Numbered from the stretch's first letter, positions 34,298-44,500 are shown. The stretch is 48,904 nt of DNA from an uncultured Chitinophagaceae bacterium (GCA_903883945.1 CAISCV010000157.1:1-48904), one strand, 5' to 3'. The notes: generated by a model from the letters alone, not told the origin. Numbers and translations: made by a program.

Positions 34298-36511
34298 ATG
34301 CATTTTTTTGCTATTCGGAATAAGTCTAAAAAATATTTTGTTATGCTTCTCTATAAACAGGTAACGGTTCTTGTTTTACTATTTAATTCTTTTTTTTTAG
34401 TTCAAAATCTTGCTGCACAGAGCAATTATTATATAGATTCTATATTGGGCAATGACGCAAATACTGGTAAGTTTCCTTATACTGCTTGGCAATCGCTTAT
34501 AAATGTAAATAAAACAACCTTTAACCCGGGAGATTCCATTCTTTTCAGGTGTGGTTGTTCTTGGTCCGGAACTATGCTTCACCCTTTGGGTTCTGGAAGT
34601 CTAGGCAAACCAATAGTAGTGTCTAAGTATGGCACTGGCAATCTTCCTCAAATAAACGGCAATACTGCTAAAGCGCAAACAACACAAACTGTATTCTTAT
34701 CGAATCAAGAATATTTTACACTTTCTAATCTAGATATTACGAATAATTATCAATCTATCAGTACCAAAACGGCTGTAAAGATGGGGGTTTATGTTACTGC
34801 AAAAGATTTTGGGGTGGTTCATTCTATTACCCTAAAAGATCTGATTGTACATGATGTATTGGGAACTTATTATTCCAATGTGAATTCTGGAGGTATATTT
34901 TGTGATATTACAGGTTCGTCTAAATCAACCATTTTCGATAGTTTATTAATTGATCATTGCAAAGTTTATAATGTAGACCGAACAGGTATATCCAATCAAT
35001 CCTCTTGGGCAGGATCAAGAACACTAACAAACAATAGTGGTTGGGCACCAAGCACTAATCTTGTGGTTCAAAATTGTGAAGTAGATAGCAGTGGTTCAAA
35101 TAGCATCATCATACGGGTTGCAAGCGCACCCAAAATTCAATACAATAAGATTTTAAAAAGTAGTATCCGGTATTCTGGTAATGCTGTCTTTGTTTTTAAT
35201 TGTGATGACGCATTGATTCAATATAACGAATGTGCTTATAATGTTTTTAACAGTGGCGATGTAGATGCGAGTGCTTTTGACGGGGATTACAGGTGTCATA
35301 GAACAATTATTCAGTATAATTATAGCCATGATAATGATGGAGGTGCCTGGGTAATTGTAAGTAATCCTGGTTTCTCTGGCACTTTTGATGATAGCTGTAT
35401 TATCCGATACAATATCAGCCAAAACGATTGTCATGCCAATGCAAGTAGCAACCAGGCTATCTGTCGTATTGATGGTAACATAACCAATACGCAGGTATAT
35501 AATAACACCATTTATACAAGTACAGACTTTATTGCAGCCATCAATCATTGTGCTTGGGGAGGTGGAAAAACGGGTACATTACCTGTAAACACTACCTATG
35601 TTAATAACATTTTTTACCTCAATCAAAGTAACCCTGCTTTTACTTTTAATACCAGTAAAGGCAATTTGGTTAGTAATAATCTTTTCTATTTTGCACCATC
35701 TTATACTGGTACCATAGCAATAGATTCAGGTGCTGTTTTTCAGGATCCTCTTTTTGTGAAAGCGGGTTCAGGTGGCGATGGTTATCATACAGTTGATGGG
35801 TATAAACTAATGGCAGGATCTCCTTGTATAAAAACAGGCATGCTGTTACCAAATCATTCTTCAACTGATTTCTGGGGAAACAAAGTGCCTTCAGTAGGAG
35901 GGGATGCTCCATGTAAGGGTGCTTTTGAATATTCGGCAACACTTCCTGTAAAATTGCTTGATTTTAAAGGAAAAAATGTGGGTAGTACTAATCAACTGAC
36001 TTGGAAAACCACCGAGGAGATAAATAATGCTGGCTTTTGGGTTCAGGAAAGTAACAATGGTCTTGATTTTAAAGACGTTTGTTTTGTTGCTTCCAAAACT
36101 GCAACAGGCAACTATGCAGGATTAATTAATTATTCATGCACTGATTTTCTGCCATATAGCGGAATAAATTATTATCGTTTAAAGCTGGTGGATAAGAAGG
36201 GGGAATCGACCTTTAGTTCTGTTATAAAATTGATTGACCAAACGAATTTAAATGCCTCCATCAGCATTTACCCCAATCCATCTGTCAAAGGAAATACACT
36301 GTCGCTTGTTTTAAAAAATGTACAAAAAGGAAATTATGTGGCTAGTGTTCTGGATATAAATGGAAAGCGTTTTTTTGATGAAACCATAACTTATAACGGC
36401 TTGGATGCCACTGTAAACCTAACAACTACCACTTCAATTCCTGCAGGGGTATATTGGATTGAATTAGCCGGAAGAGAGGGCAAGTTAACTACAAGCTTAC
36501 TGATTAAATAA
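34298..36511 (+). CDS. Secreted right-handed beta-helix protein 2, T9SS type A sorting
   Basis: 737 residues from ATG 34298; an ATG at 34343 would remove 15 residues and leave a more standard signal peptide (MLLYKQVTVLVLLFNSFF, cleavage after LAAQ), and may be the true start. The mature protein begins NYYIDSILGNDANTGKF, has a beta-helix up to about residue 550 with tandem NxIY/NxTIYTSTDF-type turns, then LLDFKGKNVGSTNQLTW, and ends in the type A sorting domain ISIYPNPSVKGNTLSLVLK. It is closer to paralog 3 than to paralog 1: HPLGSGS, SLLIDHCKVYNVD, YNYSHDNDGGA and FDDSCIIRYNISQND all recur there nearly unchanged. Role as for paralog 1: secreted glycan-binding or lyase-like protein, not provable from sequence. 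Confidence 0.85.
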   Translation: MHFFAIRNKSKKYFVMLLYKQVTVLVLLFNSFFLVQNLAAQSNYYIDSILGNDANTGKFPYTAWQSLINVNKTTFNPGDSILFRCGCSWSGTMLHPLGSGSLGKPIVVSKYGTGNLPQINGNTAKAQTTQTVFLSNQEYFTLSNLDITNNYQSISTKTAVKMGVYVTAKDFGVVHSITLKDLIVHDVLGTYYSNVNSGGIFCDITGSSKSTIFDSLLIDHCKVYNVDRTGISNQSSWAGSRTLTNNSGWAPSTNLVVQNCEVDSSGSNSIIIRVASAPKIQYNKILKSSIRYSGNAVFVFNCDDALIQYNECAYNVFNSGDVDASAFDGDYRCHRTIIQYNYSHDNDGGAWVIVSNPGFSGTFDDSCIIRYNISQNDCHANASSNQAICRIDGNITNTQVYNNTIYTSTDFIAAINHCAWGGGKTGTLPVNTTYVNNIFYLNQSNPAFTFNTSKGNLVSNNLFYFAPSYTGTIAIDSGAVFQDPLFVKAGSGGDGYHTVDGYKLMAGSPCIKTGMLLPNHSSTDFWGNKVPSVGGDAPCKGAFEYSATLPVKLLDFKGKNVGSTNQLTWKTTEEINNAGFWVQESNNGLDFKDVCFVASKTATGNYAGLINYSCTDFLPYSGINYYRLKLVDKKGESTFSSVIKLIDQTNLNASISIYPNPSVKGNTLSLVLKNVQKGNYVASVLDINGKRFFDETITYNGLDATVNLTTTTSIPAGVYWIELAGREGKLTTSLLIK

Positions 36512-36541
36512 TTTATACTAACTAAGAATATTGCTTTCATC

Positions 36542-39500
36542 ATGAAAAGTATTGTTTCCATCCTTTATTGCCTGTTGTTGATTTTGTCAATAACTATTAC
36601 TGCAACTGCCCAACAGGGTACTGGTTCCTTTACATTGACAGATGGTGGTTTTGAAGGCCAGCCTAATGCTTCTTTGGCCAATTCCTTAGTTAATAATGTT
36701 CCCACTAGTTTATGGAGCAGGTATACGCCATTAAAGTGTGCTAACATACATGGCATTTATAAGTTAGGTGCAAGAACAGGTAATTATTTTCTCGGATTGA
36801 ATGATACCTTGGCAACAGGTGTGGCTAATGCTATTTCTCCTGCATTGGCTTCTGGTGCAGTAATGGGAGGGCAATCCTATATTGTTCAGTTCTTTTATAT
36901 GGCAAAGGATGGAATTGAAATGCCAACTGGACAGCTTACAGTAGGTGTTTCAAATGCAAGTGGCACTTCCGCTAAGATGACGCCCTACGTTCCTAATGCA
37001 GTTACAAACCCGGCTGTATGGTTGAAGTCTGCAACCCCTGTTATTGCAACAAGTGGTAAAGCACCTGGAAATGGTTTAATTGTATTTGGACTTGCAGGTG
37101 TTGCCAATAACAACAAAAAGCCGATTGCCATTGACGATGTAGTACTATATGCTGGTACTGTAGCCGACACAGTTGCCCCGGAAATTGCTGGAACTGTTTC
37201 GGTTGGGAATGCAACCGTTTCAACCTTAGATGTATCATGGGGAGCTTCTTCTGATGTAGATGGCGGCGGCTATATGGTTGTAAGATATACCAATGACCCA
37301 ACTGGGCACGCAGATCCTAATGCTAATGGTATTTATGCTGTTGGAAACAAACTAGATAGTGGGGTAGTGGTTTATACGGGTGTAGATACTTTTTTTACTG
37401 ATAAACAATTGACTGCTGTTACACCATACTATTACAGAGTTTATACAGTAGACAAGGCATTTAACTATGCTGGTTCTGTAGTTGGAATTGGTGTAACTAA
37501 TAATGGTAAAGCACTTACCACTTATTATGTAGATTCAATTGGGGGTAACGATGCAAACGATGGACATACCCCTTTAACAGCTTGGAAAACAGTTGCCAAA
37601 GTTAACAATATCACCTTTGCCCCGGGCGATTCCATTCTTTTCGCTTCAGGTTGTACTTGGTCGGGTACTACCCTACATCCACTTGGTTCAGGTGTTTCTG
37701 GTAGTCCTATTGTGGTTTCTAATTATGGCTCAGGTAATCTTCCTTTAATAAATGGCAATACCTCTACTTCTCCCAATGAAAATGCTGTTTATTTATATAA
37801 TCAGGATTATGTAACTATCAGTAACCTCGAAATTACAAACGACCACCATATTGAAGCCGCTAAGGATTCATCGCTTAAAAAGGGGGTTTATGTATTAGCC
37901 ACTAACTATGGTACGATGCATGGCATTACTTTACAAAATCTGGTTGTACATAACGTATTGGGTTCTTATAATAAAGATGTAAATACCGGGGGGATCTTTT
38001 GTAACATCACAGGCTCTGGAAAAATTACCACTTTTGATAGTTTGCTGATTGACCATTGTAAAGTGTATAATGTAGATCTGACAGGTATTTCCAATGAATC
38101 ATCCTGGTCGGGTCTGCGTTCTATTAATAACGACAGTGGTTGGTATCCAAGTACGCATCTTGTGATACAAAATTGTGAAGTAGATAGTATTGGAGGTAAT
38201 AGCATTATTGTAAGAGGGTCTGTAAACCCAATTGTACAATATTGTAAAGTGTACAAAGGCAGTTGGCGTTATACTGGTAATTCCATTTTTGCATTTAACT
38301 GCGATGAAGCTACGATCCAACACAATGAAGTTTCTTTTAATAAATTTAATACCGGCGACCACGATGCAAGCGCTTATGATGCAGATTACAGATGCCATCG
38401 TACCACTTTCCAGTTCAATTATAGTCATGATAATGATGGGGGCGCATTTGTAGTGGTGTGCGACCCAAATTATGCAAATACGTTTGATGACAGTTGCGTT
38501 ATCAGATACAACATCAGCCAGAATGATGCCCATAAAGCAGGTGGTAAAGAAGGTGCAGCCTTTAGAATTGATGGTTTGGTATCTAATACCCTTATCTATA
38601 ACAATACTATTTATACCAGTACCGATTTTACTAACGTTCTTTATCATTGTGCCTGGGGTGGTGGCACTAGTGGTACATTACCTACCAAAACTAGCTATTA
38701 CAACAATGTATTTTACCTGAATAAAGCTAAAGCAGGCTTTACAGTAAATTCTAGTAAAGGCAATACATTTAGCCACAACACTTATTTTTATAGTGGGAAG
38801 TTAACAGGTACACACCCAACAGATGCAGCTGCATTAATCACCGACCCTCTTTTTGTAAATCCGGGCAATGCTAGTTTTGGTATCAATACAGTTGATGGTT
38901 ACAAAATTCAAGCTACATCTCCTTGCGTAAACTCTGGTTTGTTGTTGCCTAATCATTCTTCTGCCGATTTTTGGGGTAATCCTATTCCTAGCACTGTTGG
39001 TCTAGCACCTTGTAGAGGGGCATTTGAATATTCGTCTACCTTACCTGTAAAGCTGGTAGATTTTAAAGGAGTAAATCTGGGTAGCACCAACCAATTAAGC
39101 TGGTCTACTACTGAGGAAATTAACAATGCGGGCTTCCAAGTACAACACAGTGCAGATGGTTCAACATTTATTGATATGCACTATGTGCCATCAAAAATCA
39201 TTAGTGGTAACTATGTAGGTACAATAAATTATTCTTTTATTGATGCTTCTCCTTACGAAGGACTTAATTATTACCGTTTAAAACAAGTGGATAAAGCAGG
39301 AGGACAAACCTATTCCGCAGTAGTGGCTGTTGTAAATAAATCTGTATCAAACTTACATTTTAGCATCTATCCAAACCCTGTAGTTGATAAAACAATACAG
39401 ATTGCTTTTGAGAACCAACCAGCAGGTATTTATATGCTAAAATTAATTGGCATCAACGGAAGAACAGTAGCAGCTAAACAATTAAAGTACTTAAGTGGAA

Positions 39501-39607
39501 GTGTCCTAAACAGTTGGAATGTCAGCAGCCTGAATCTGATAGGAAACTATTTTCTGAGTATTTCATCAGCTTTTGGAGAGGTTACTAAGGCTGTTTTGAT
39601 TAGATAG
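36542..39607 (+). CDS. Secreted FN3 plus beta-helix protein 3, T9SS type A sorting
   Basis: 1021 residues. Signal peptide to about residue 23 (ITATAQ). Unlike its two paralogs it has about 300 extra N-terminal residues: a jelly-roll-like carbohydrate-binding-type domain (about 28-205, LTDGGFEGQPNASLANSLV) and an FN3 domain (about 213-325, STLDVSWGASSDVDGGGY, TPYYYRVYTVD). Then comes the shared beta-helix (about 330-840, YYVDSIGGNDANDGH, SLLIDHCKVYNVD), the LPVKLVDFKGVNLGSTNQL sandwich and the type A sorting domain FSIYPNPVVDKTIQIAFE. It starts 30 bp after paralog 2 and is co-directional, so probably one operon. The added binding-type domains suggest it targets insoluble or cell-bound material. 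Confidence 0.87.
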   Translation: MKSIVSILYCLLLILSITITATAQQGTGSFTLTDGGFEGQPNASLANSLVNNVPTSLWSRYTPLKCANIHGIYKLGARTGNYFLGLNDTLATGVANAISPALASGAVMGGQSYIVQFFYMAKDGIEMPTGQLTVGVSNASGTSAKMTPYVPNAVTNPAVWLKSATPVIATSGKAPGNGLIVFGLAGVANNNKKPIAIDDVVLYAGTVADTVAPEIAGTVSVGNATVSTLDVSWGASSDVDGGGYMVVRYTNDPTGHADPNANGIYAVGNKLDSGVVVYTGVDTFFTDKQLTAVTPYYYRVYTVDKAFNYAGSVVGIGVTNNGKALTTYYVDSIGGNDANDGHTPLTAWKTVAKVNNITFAPGDSILFASGCTWSGTTLHPLGSGVSGSPIVVSNYGSGNLPLINGNTSTSPNENAVYLYNQDYVTISNLEITNDHHIEAAKDSSLKKGVYVLATNYGTMHGITLQNLVVHNVLGSYNKDVNTGGIFCNITGSGKITTFDSLLIDHCKVYNVDLTGISNESSWSGLRSINNDSGWYPSTHLVIQNCEVDSIGGNSIIVRGSVNPIVQYCKVYKGSWRYTGNSIFAFNCDEATIQHNEVSFNKFNTGDHDASAYDADYRCHRTTFQFNYSHDNDGGAFVVVCDPNYANTFDDSCVIRYNISQNDAHKAGGKEGAAFRIDGLVSNTLIYNNTIYTSTDFTNVLYHCAWGGGTSGTLPTKTSYYNNVFYLNKAKAGFTVNSSKGNTFSHNTYFYSGKLTGTHPTDAAALITDPLFVNPGNASFGINTVDGYKIQATSPCVNSGLLLPNHSSADFWGNPIPSTVGLAPCRGAFEYSSTLPVKLVDFKGVNLGSTNQLSWSTTEEINNAGFQVQHSADGSTFIDMHYVPSKIISGNYVGTINYSFIDASPYEGLNYYRLKQVDKAGGQTYSAVVAVVNKSVSNLHFSIYPNPVVDKTIQIAFENQPAGIYMLKLIGINGRTVAAKQLKYLSGSVLNSWNVSSLNLIGNYFLSISSAFGEVTKAVLIR

Positions 39608-39698
39608 AGGTGGTTGGAGGTTAATGCATTTCTATTAATTCGGTAAACTCTGAGTCCATGTAGTACGTTACACTATTTCTTAGCTTTAGACCACCTCT
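39606..39698. repeat. Widely spaced inverted repeat after the beta-helix operon
   Basis: AGAGGTGGT (39606-39614, overlapping the stop codon) and ACCACCTCT (39690-39698) are perfect 9-bp arms 75 bp apart. It may bring the 3' end of the operon transcript into a hairpin, but with no U-tract; weak as a terminator. Confidence 0.35.
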
Positions 39699-39730
39699 TA
39701 CCTACTCCCGATAAAGAGAGCTGCGAATGA

Positions 39731-39855
39731 GGTTGCCGACAATTGAGTTGAATGAGTCTTCAATAGTATCGAAAGTATCTTCAATAACATCAAAAGTGCC
39801 TTCAATGGTGTTGAATGTATCTTCAATGGCATCGAATGTGTCTTAAATGGCAACC
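39731..39855. repeat. Tandem array 3, exact 21-bp period, bounded by inverted GGTTGCC ends
   Basis: CTTCAAT-type anchors start at 39758, 39779, 39800 and 39821 with a diverged copy at 39842 and a diverged unit at 39737, each exactly 21 bp apart. The whole array lies between GGTTGCC (39731-39737) and GGCAACC (39849-39855). On the minus strand the units read as a heptapeptide repeat of the form DTFDAIE, DTFNTIE, GTFDVIE, DTFDTIE with several synonymous codon changes, but a stop codon sits directly before it and no start codon is available in frame. It lies in the 293-bp convergent gap between the third beta-helix gene and the membrane-protein gene, 45 bp past the latter's stop. Confidence 0.9.
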
Positions 39856-39900
39856 TGTGAATTGTTAACAGTCTACTGATAACTAACCACTAACAACTCC

Positions 39901-41112
39901 CTAACGTTTTCCTTTAGAAATCATCATGCTATCTTCCTGATCTTTTAGAAGAATACTGTGTTCATCAATTAAAGGTCTTATTTCGGGCATATCCAATGAG
40001 TCTAGCAACTCATTCTTTAACTGGAATGTTTTTACCTGATTATTGTCCTGGTGCCAACGGATAACCTTGCATTGGCAACTGGAATTTTCGATTTCGTTCA
40101 TCACTTCCTCTATGTTTCCACCTTTTCCTTGCTTGATTAATACTTCTCTGATACCTATTATTTTATTTCTTTCACCTACATCAAAGTTCCAGGAAGATGA
40201 AATAACAGAAAGATATTTTTTGCCTGTATTAAGCGTCATTAAAGAGTGTCTTGGTGATTCGGTACTATCATTTTTACTGTGTACTCTAGAATAAATAGAA
40301 ACAATATTGGGTGCTTCAAACTGGGCATAACCGGTATGATTGAAGCTGGCACCATAGCGTGTAAGGGTAAAATAACCGTTTTTATATTTAATTTCTAATA
40401 TGTTGGAGACTACTTTGTGGAAACGATTGTCATCTGAAATCCTTGCTTGTGGAGAACCCGTGTAGCACAGCCAAATTCCTTCGAGACTATCTATTTCGGC
40501 TTTAGTTGGCTGATAAGATAGGATGTTCATATCGGTTTTGATAGTCTGCCATTGATGATTATCGTATATATAAGCAGCCGCTACAGCAATAATTGCAATA
40601 ACAAGTACCCCAATGATTGTTTTGAAAGTACTAGGGGCAATTCTTTTCTTTTTCTTATGTACCCGGATGGTTGTAGAAGTTTTTTCTTCTTCCTCTGTAG
40701 TTTCATTCTCTTTTTCGAGGTCTACAACCAAGTTAGTATCAACCGGATTTAGTTCAAATCCTTTTCTACCTACACCATATAAGTAAATATAGCAAGCATC
40801 TATCAGAAAGTGACGAGGATTGGAAACAATACCAGAGATGGCATCTTTTATCTGACCACCAGTAATATCATATTTACGGAATGGATAATTTGAATCTGTA
40901 AGGCTTTTATCGAATGGATATATTTCATGTAATAAGGTATCTGCTGTTTCAGGTAGTCTGTTACTTATCTCGCTTAATGCTTCAGCAAGACCTTCATAGT
41001 TTTTTCTGTTTGTATTTTGAATGATTATCCGACCTGTTTCGGAATTGTATTTTTCTATAGCCCTCGCTAAAAGGTACATAATTTCCTCTCTACCTTTTTT
41101 CAGTTGTATCAT
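39901..41112 (-). CDS. Unrecognised single-pass membrane protein, helical N-domain and extracytoplasmic beta-domain
   Basis: 403 residues; no family recognised with confidence. Residues 1-125 form a helical cytosolic domain (REEIMYLLARAIEKYN, KNYEGLAEALSEISNRL, ITGGQIKDAISGIVSNPRHF, CYIYLYGVGRKGF). An acidic then basic linker (ENETTEEEEKTSTTIRVHKK, KKR) leads to one membrane segment at about 163-184 (TIIGVLVIAIIAVAAAYIY). The outside part (about 200-400) starts with SLEGIWLCYTGSP and looks like a small beta-barrel. There is no signal peptide, so it is probably type II: N-terminus inside, C-terminus outside. It is divergent from the giant surface protein, 476 bp away, and tandem array 3 follows its stop. 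A sensor or signalling role is possible but unproven. Confidence 0.7.
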   Translation of the reverse strand: MIQLKKGREEIMYLLARAIEKYNSETGRIIIQNTNRKNYEGLAEALSEISNRLPETADTLLHEIYPFDKSLTDSNYPFRKYDITGGQIKDAISGIVSNPRHFLIDACYIYLYGVGRKGFELNPVDTNLVVDLEKENETTEEEEKTSTTIRVHKKKKRIAPSTFKTIIGVLVIAIIAVAAAYIYDNHQWQTIKTDMNILSYQPTKAEIDSLEGIWLCYTGSPQARISDDNRFHKVVSNILEIKYKNGYFTLTRYGASFNHTGYAQFEAPNIVSIYSRVHSKNDSTESPRHSLMTLNTGKKYLSVISSSWNFDVGERNKIIGIREVLIKQGKGGNIEEVMNEIENSSCQCKVIRWHQDNNQVKTFQLKNELLDSLDMPEIRPLIDEHSILLKDQEDSMMISKGKR

Positions 41113-41588
41113 AATGTGTATATATGGGTAAGCTGTTTGAAACTAATGGCAATATAACTTGTTTGCAATGTAAGACAATTTTTCAGGGGTTAAAAATAAC
41201 GATTTTTCTAGTAATTATATTTTACTTGTTTAAATACAGTCATTAATGGCAATTGGAAGTGGCACTAAAGTACAGGTAGTAAGCTTATGATGTAGATTCT
41301 AAAATTAAGAAAGTGTATTTCGGAAACAAATAACCCTATTTCCGAAACCTTTTTTTCTTTAGTAAAAATTCCGAATCATTCCGAAATGCATGTTCTAAAA
41401 AAAAGATTCTACTATTGTGCTTCGATTATTTGCGAACGAAAGAATGATTGCTTTAAAAATGGGTTCATAATTTAGGTTGCTGTTCGAAAAATAATTTTCA
41501 ATTTAGTATTACAAGTTTAAGTTAATTGTCACTAGGGCTTATTGCCATTGTTTATAGTTTCATTTTTAATTAATTAAAGATTGCACGT
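41113..41588. promoter_or_regulatory. Divergent gap with hairpin and repeated CCGAA words
   Basis: 476 bp between two divergent genes. A perfect 9-bp inverted repeat TTTCGGAAA (41318-41326) / TTTCCGAAA (41339-41347) is followed by CCTTTTTTT on the plus strand, so it looks like a terminator although no plus-strand gene precedes it. Two more CCGAA words follow at 41371 and 41381. Together these may instead be operator sites for the giant surface-protein gene or a small RNA terminator. A weak promoter candidate, TTG near 41525 with TATAGTTTC about 25 bp downstream, precedes the giant gene. Confidence 0.4.
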
Positions 41589-44500
41589 ATGAAAAAGTAC
41601 TTACTTTTCAAAAGCTTATCTCAAGGTCTTCTAGTTAAGGCTACAAACACACAAAGTATTAAAGAGGCTGCATCGCCAAACAGTAGCAATGGCTGGAAAC
41701 AGTTAGTGTTGCTGTTTTTGTTTATGGGTATGATGGTTGGTAGTTATGCACAGATAGTTACTGGTGCTACTTCTACTGCACTTGTAAACCCTGTAGCTAA
41801 TGTTAATGCAACTATAACAAGTGGTTCAGGAGTAACTCAATCGCCTGTTTACAGTAGTACTAATGGTGGGTTAAATTTTGGCACAAATACATTAAGTGGT
41901 GGTTTTGGAGCCGATGGAGCAAGTCCTAGCACTATTGCTACTTGCGATGGTTTTGGCCACTACATTACTTATGCAATTTCGCCAGCTTCGGGATACTCTT
42001 TGTCAGTTACAGGTATTTCAGTTACAGGTAAACAAAGTGGTGCTGGAACTACAAATTATCAGGCAGTATCTTATGCAACTAGTACTTCAAGTTTTCCTGG
42101 TTCCGCTACCTATATTAATGCAGGCGGTGCTTCTCCTACAACTGCACTTACAACTATGGCAGTTGCACAGTCTGTAACTGGACTTTCGCTCACAATTACA
42201 AGTAGTCAAACATTATACATAAGGGTTTACCTTTATAGAAAATTCGCTACAGCGGGTACAACTAATTATACTGAAACTGCATTTTCAGTAACAGGTAGTG
42301 TTAATGCGGTTTCTACTGTAAATAACCCTGCTACTTTTACTACAACTGCTGCTTCTACTTCTCAAATAAATTTTGCTGCTACTGCAAATGGTAATGGCAA
42401 TAATATAGTAGTTGTTTCGAGTACATCAGCAATTACAGGTTCTCCTACAAATGGAACAGCTGCTCCGAGTTCTGGAACTTGGTCAGGTGGTCCAAGTGGT
42501 ACAGTTATTTATAATGGTGCTGCTAGTGGTTTTAATGGTACAAGTCAAACAGGGCTTAGTTCTGGTACTACCTATTTCTACGAAGCATTTTCGTATGATG
42601 GTTCCAATAATTTTTCTTCTGGTTCAACAGCAAGTGCTACAACCAACACTTCTGTTTCAAATCCTGCAACATTTACAGCAACTGCTGCCTCTACCAGTCA
42701 GATAAATTTTGCTGCTACTGCAAATGGCAATGGTAACAATATCGTAGTAATATATAATACAACAGGTACATTCGGTACGCCTACAGGAGGTTCGGCTGCA
42801 CCAGCTGCAACAAATTCATATTTAAGCGGCACAGTACTTTATAACGGTTCTGCAAGTGGGTTTAATAGTAGTAGCCAAACTGGACTTTTTGCAGGTACAA
42901 AGTACTATTATGAAGCTTTCTCTTATGATGGCTCAAATAATTTCTCTGGTGGGTTTACTGCCAATGCTACAACAAGTACAGTAGCCATACCAGCAGCTTT
43001 TACAACAACGGTTGATGGTACAATTGGCTCTTCTCAAATTGATTTGACAGCTACTGCCAATGCAAGCAGCAACAACATTGTTGTCGTTTATAAAACTGCT
43101 AATACTTTTACTACACCTACCAATGGTACTGCCGCAGGAATTGCAGGTACTTCTTTTGCTGGTGGTACAGTATTTTATAACGGTGCTGCAAGTGGATTAG
43201 GTAATCAAACTGGTTTATCTGCTGGGCAAACCTATTATTACGAAGCTTTCTCTTACGATGGGAATAATTATTTCTCTACTGCAGTAACTGCAAATGCTAC
43301 AACTTCAGTAGGCACGCCTACTATTTCTAGCTTAGTACCTAATTCAGTTTACTTTAATGGAAACAGTGGTGCTGTACCTACGGTACTAACAATAACTGGT
43401 ACCAACTTTATCTCTACATCTGTTGTTCGTTTAAATGGAGTTACAACTGGTGTTACAACAACTTTTGTTGATGCAAACCATTTAACTGCTTCTATCACTA
43501 GTGCAACAATTGCGGCATTAAGTTCAACTTCTGCAACAATAGACGTATATACAAATTCAACGACAATTTCTTCTACTACACCGTTAACAATAAGTGTTAC
43601 CCCGGTTATCACAGGTATAATGCCATCTGCAGTAGCTGCGGGCAGTTCAGCAACAACCCTTACTGTTTATGGTAATAATTTCACTTCAGGTTCTCAAATT
43701 ACTTGGGGTGGTACACCTTTAGCCACAACTTTCACAGCTGCAACTACCTCTACTTCTGCTTATTATACGGCTGCTTATTTAACTGCTACTATACCTGCTA
43801 CTAGTCTTGTAGATATTGGTGCTACAGCAGTTGGTGTAACACAAACACAATTAAGTACTACTGCTAGCTCATCTACCATCAATTTCAATGTGGCTACAGT
43901 TGTAATTACTAATCCTTCATCACCTTGGACACCACCTGCTGGCGTTACCTCTGCTATTGTAGGCGTTTGGGGTGCTGGCGGCGGTGGTGGATTTGCTATT
44001 TACAGAAATACAGCTGGTGGTAGTGGTGCTGGTGGATCTTTTGTTCAAAGTACTGTTACCGTAAACCCTGCACACTCTTATACTATTACTGTAGGTACAG
44101 GTGGTATTGCAGGTACAGGTACAGGCACGGCAGTAACTACCAATGTGCCACCTACTATTACTGATGGAGCTGCTGGAGGTAGTTCTAGCTTTGTAAATGC
44201 AACAGATGGTATCAACATTTCTGCTGTTGGTGGTAATGGTGGTATTAGTACTACCGTAACTGGAGTATCTTCAAGTAATACTAATAATGCATTGAGTGGT
44301 TCAGCAGTTTCTTCTGGAAACACCAGCACAGGTGGATCGCTTATAGCAAGCCTTTATGGTAGTGCAGGTGGTACAAATTCTGGCAGCTGGACTGCTGTAG
44401 GAGGAAATGGTGCCAATGGCGGACCAAGTGGTGCAGGTGCCCCAACAGGTACTTCAAATGTGGGTACTAATGGTACTGTTCCTGCAGGTGGTGGTAGCGG

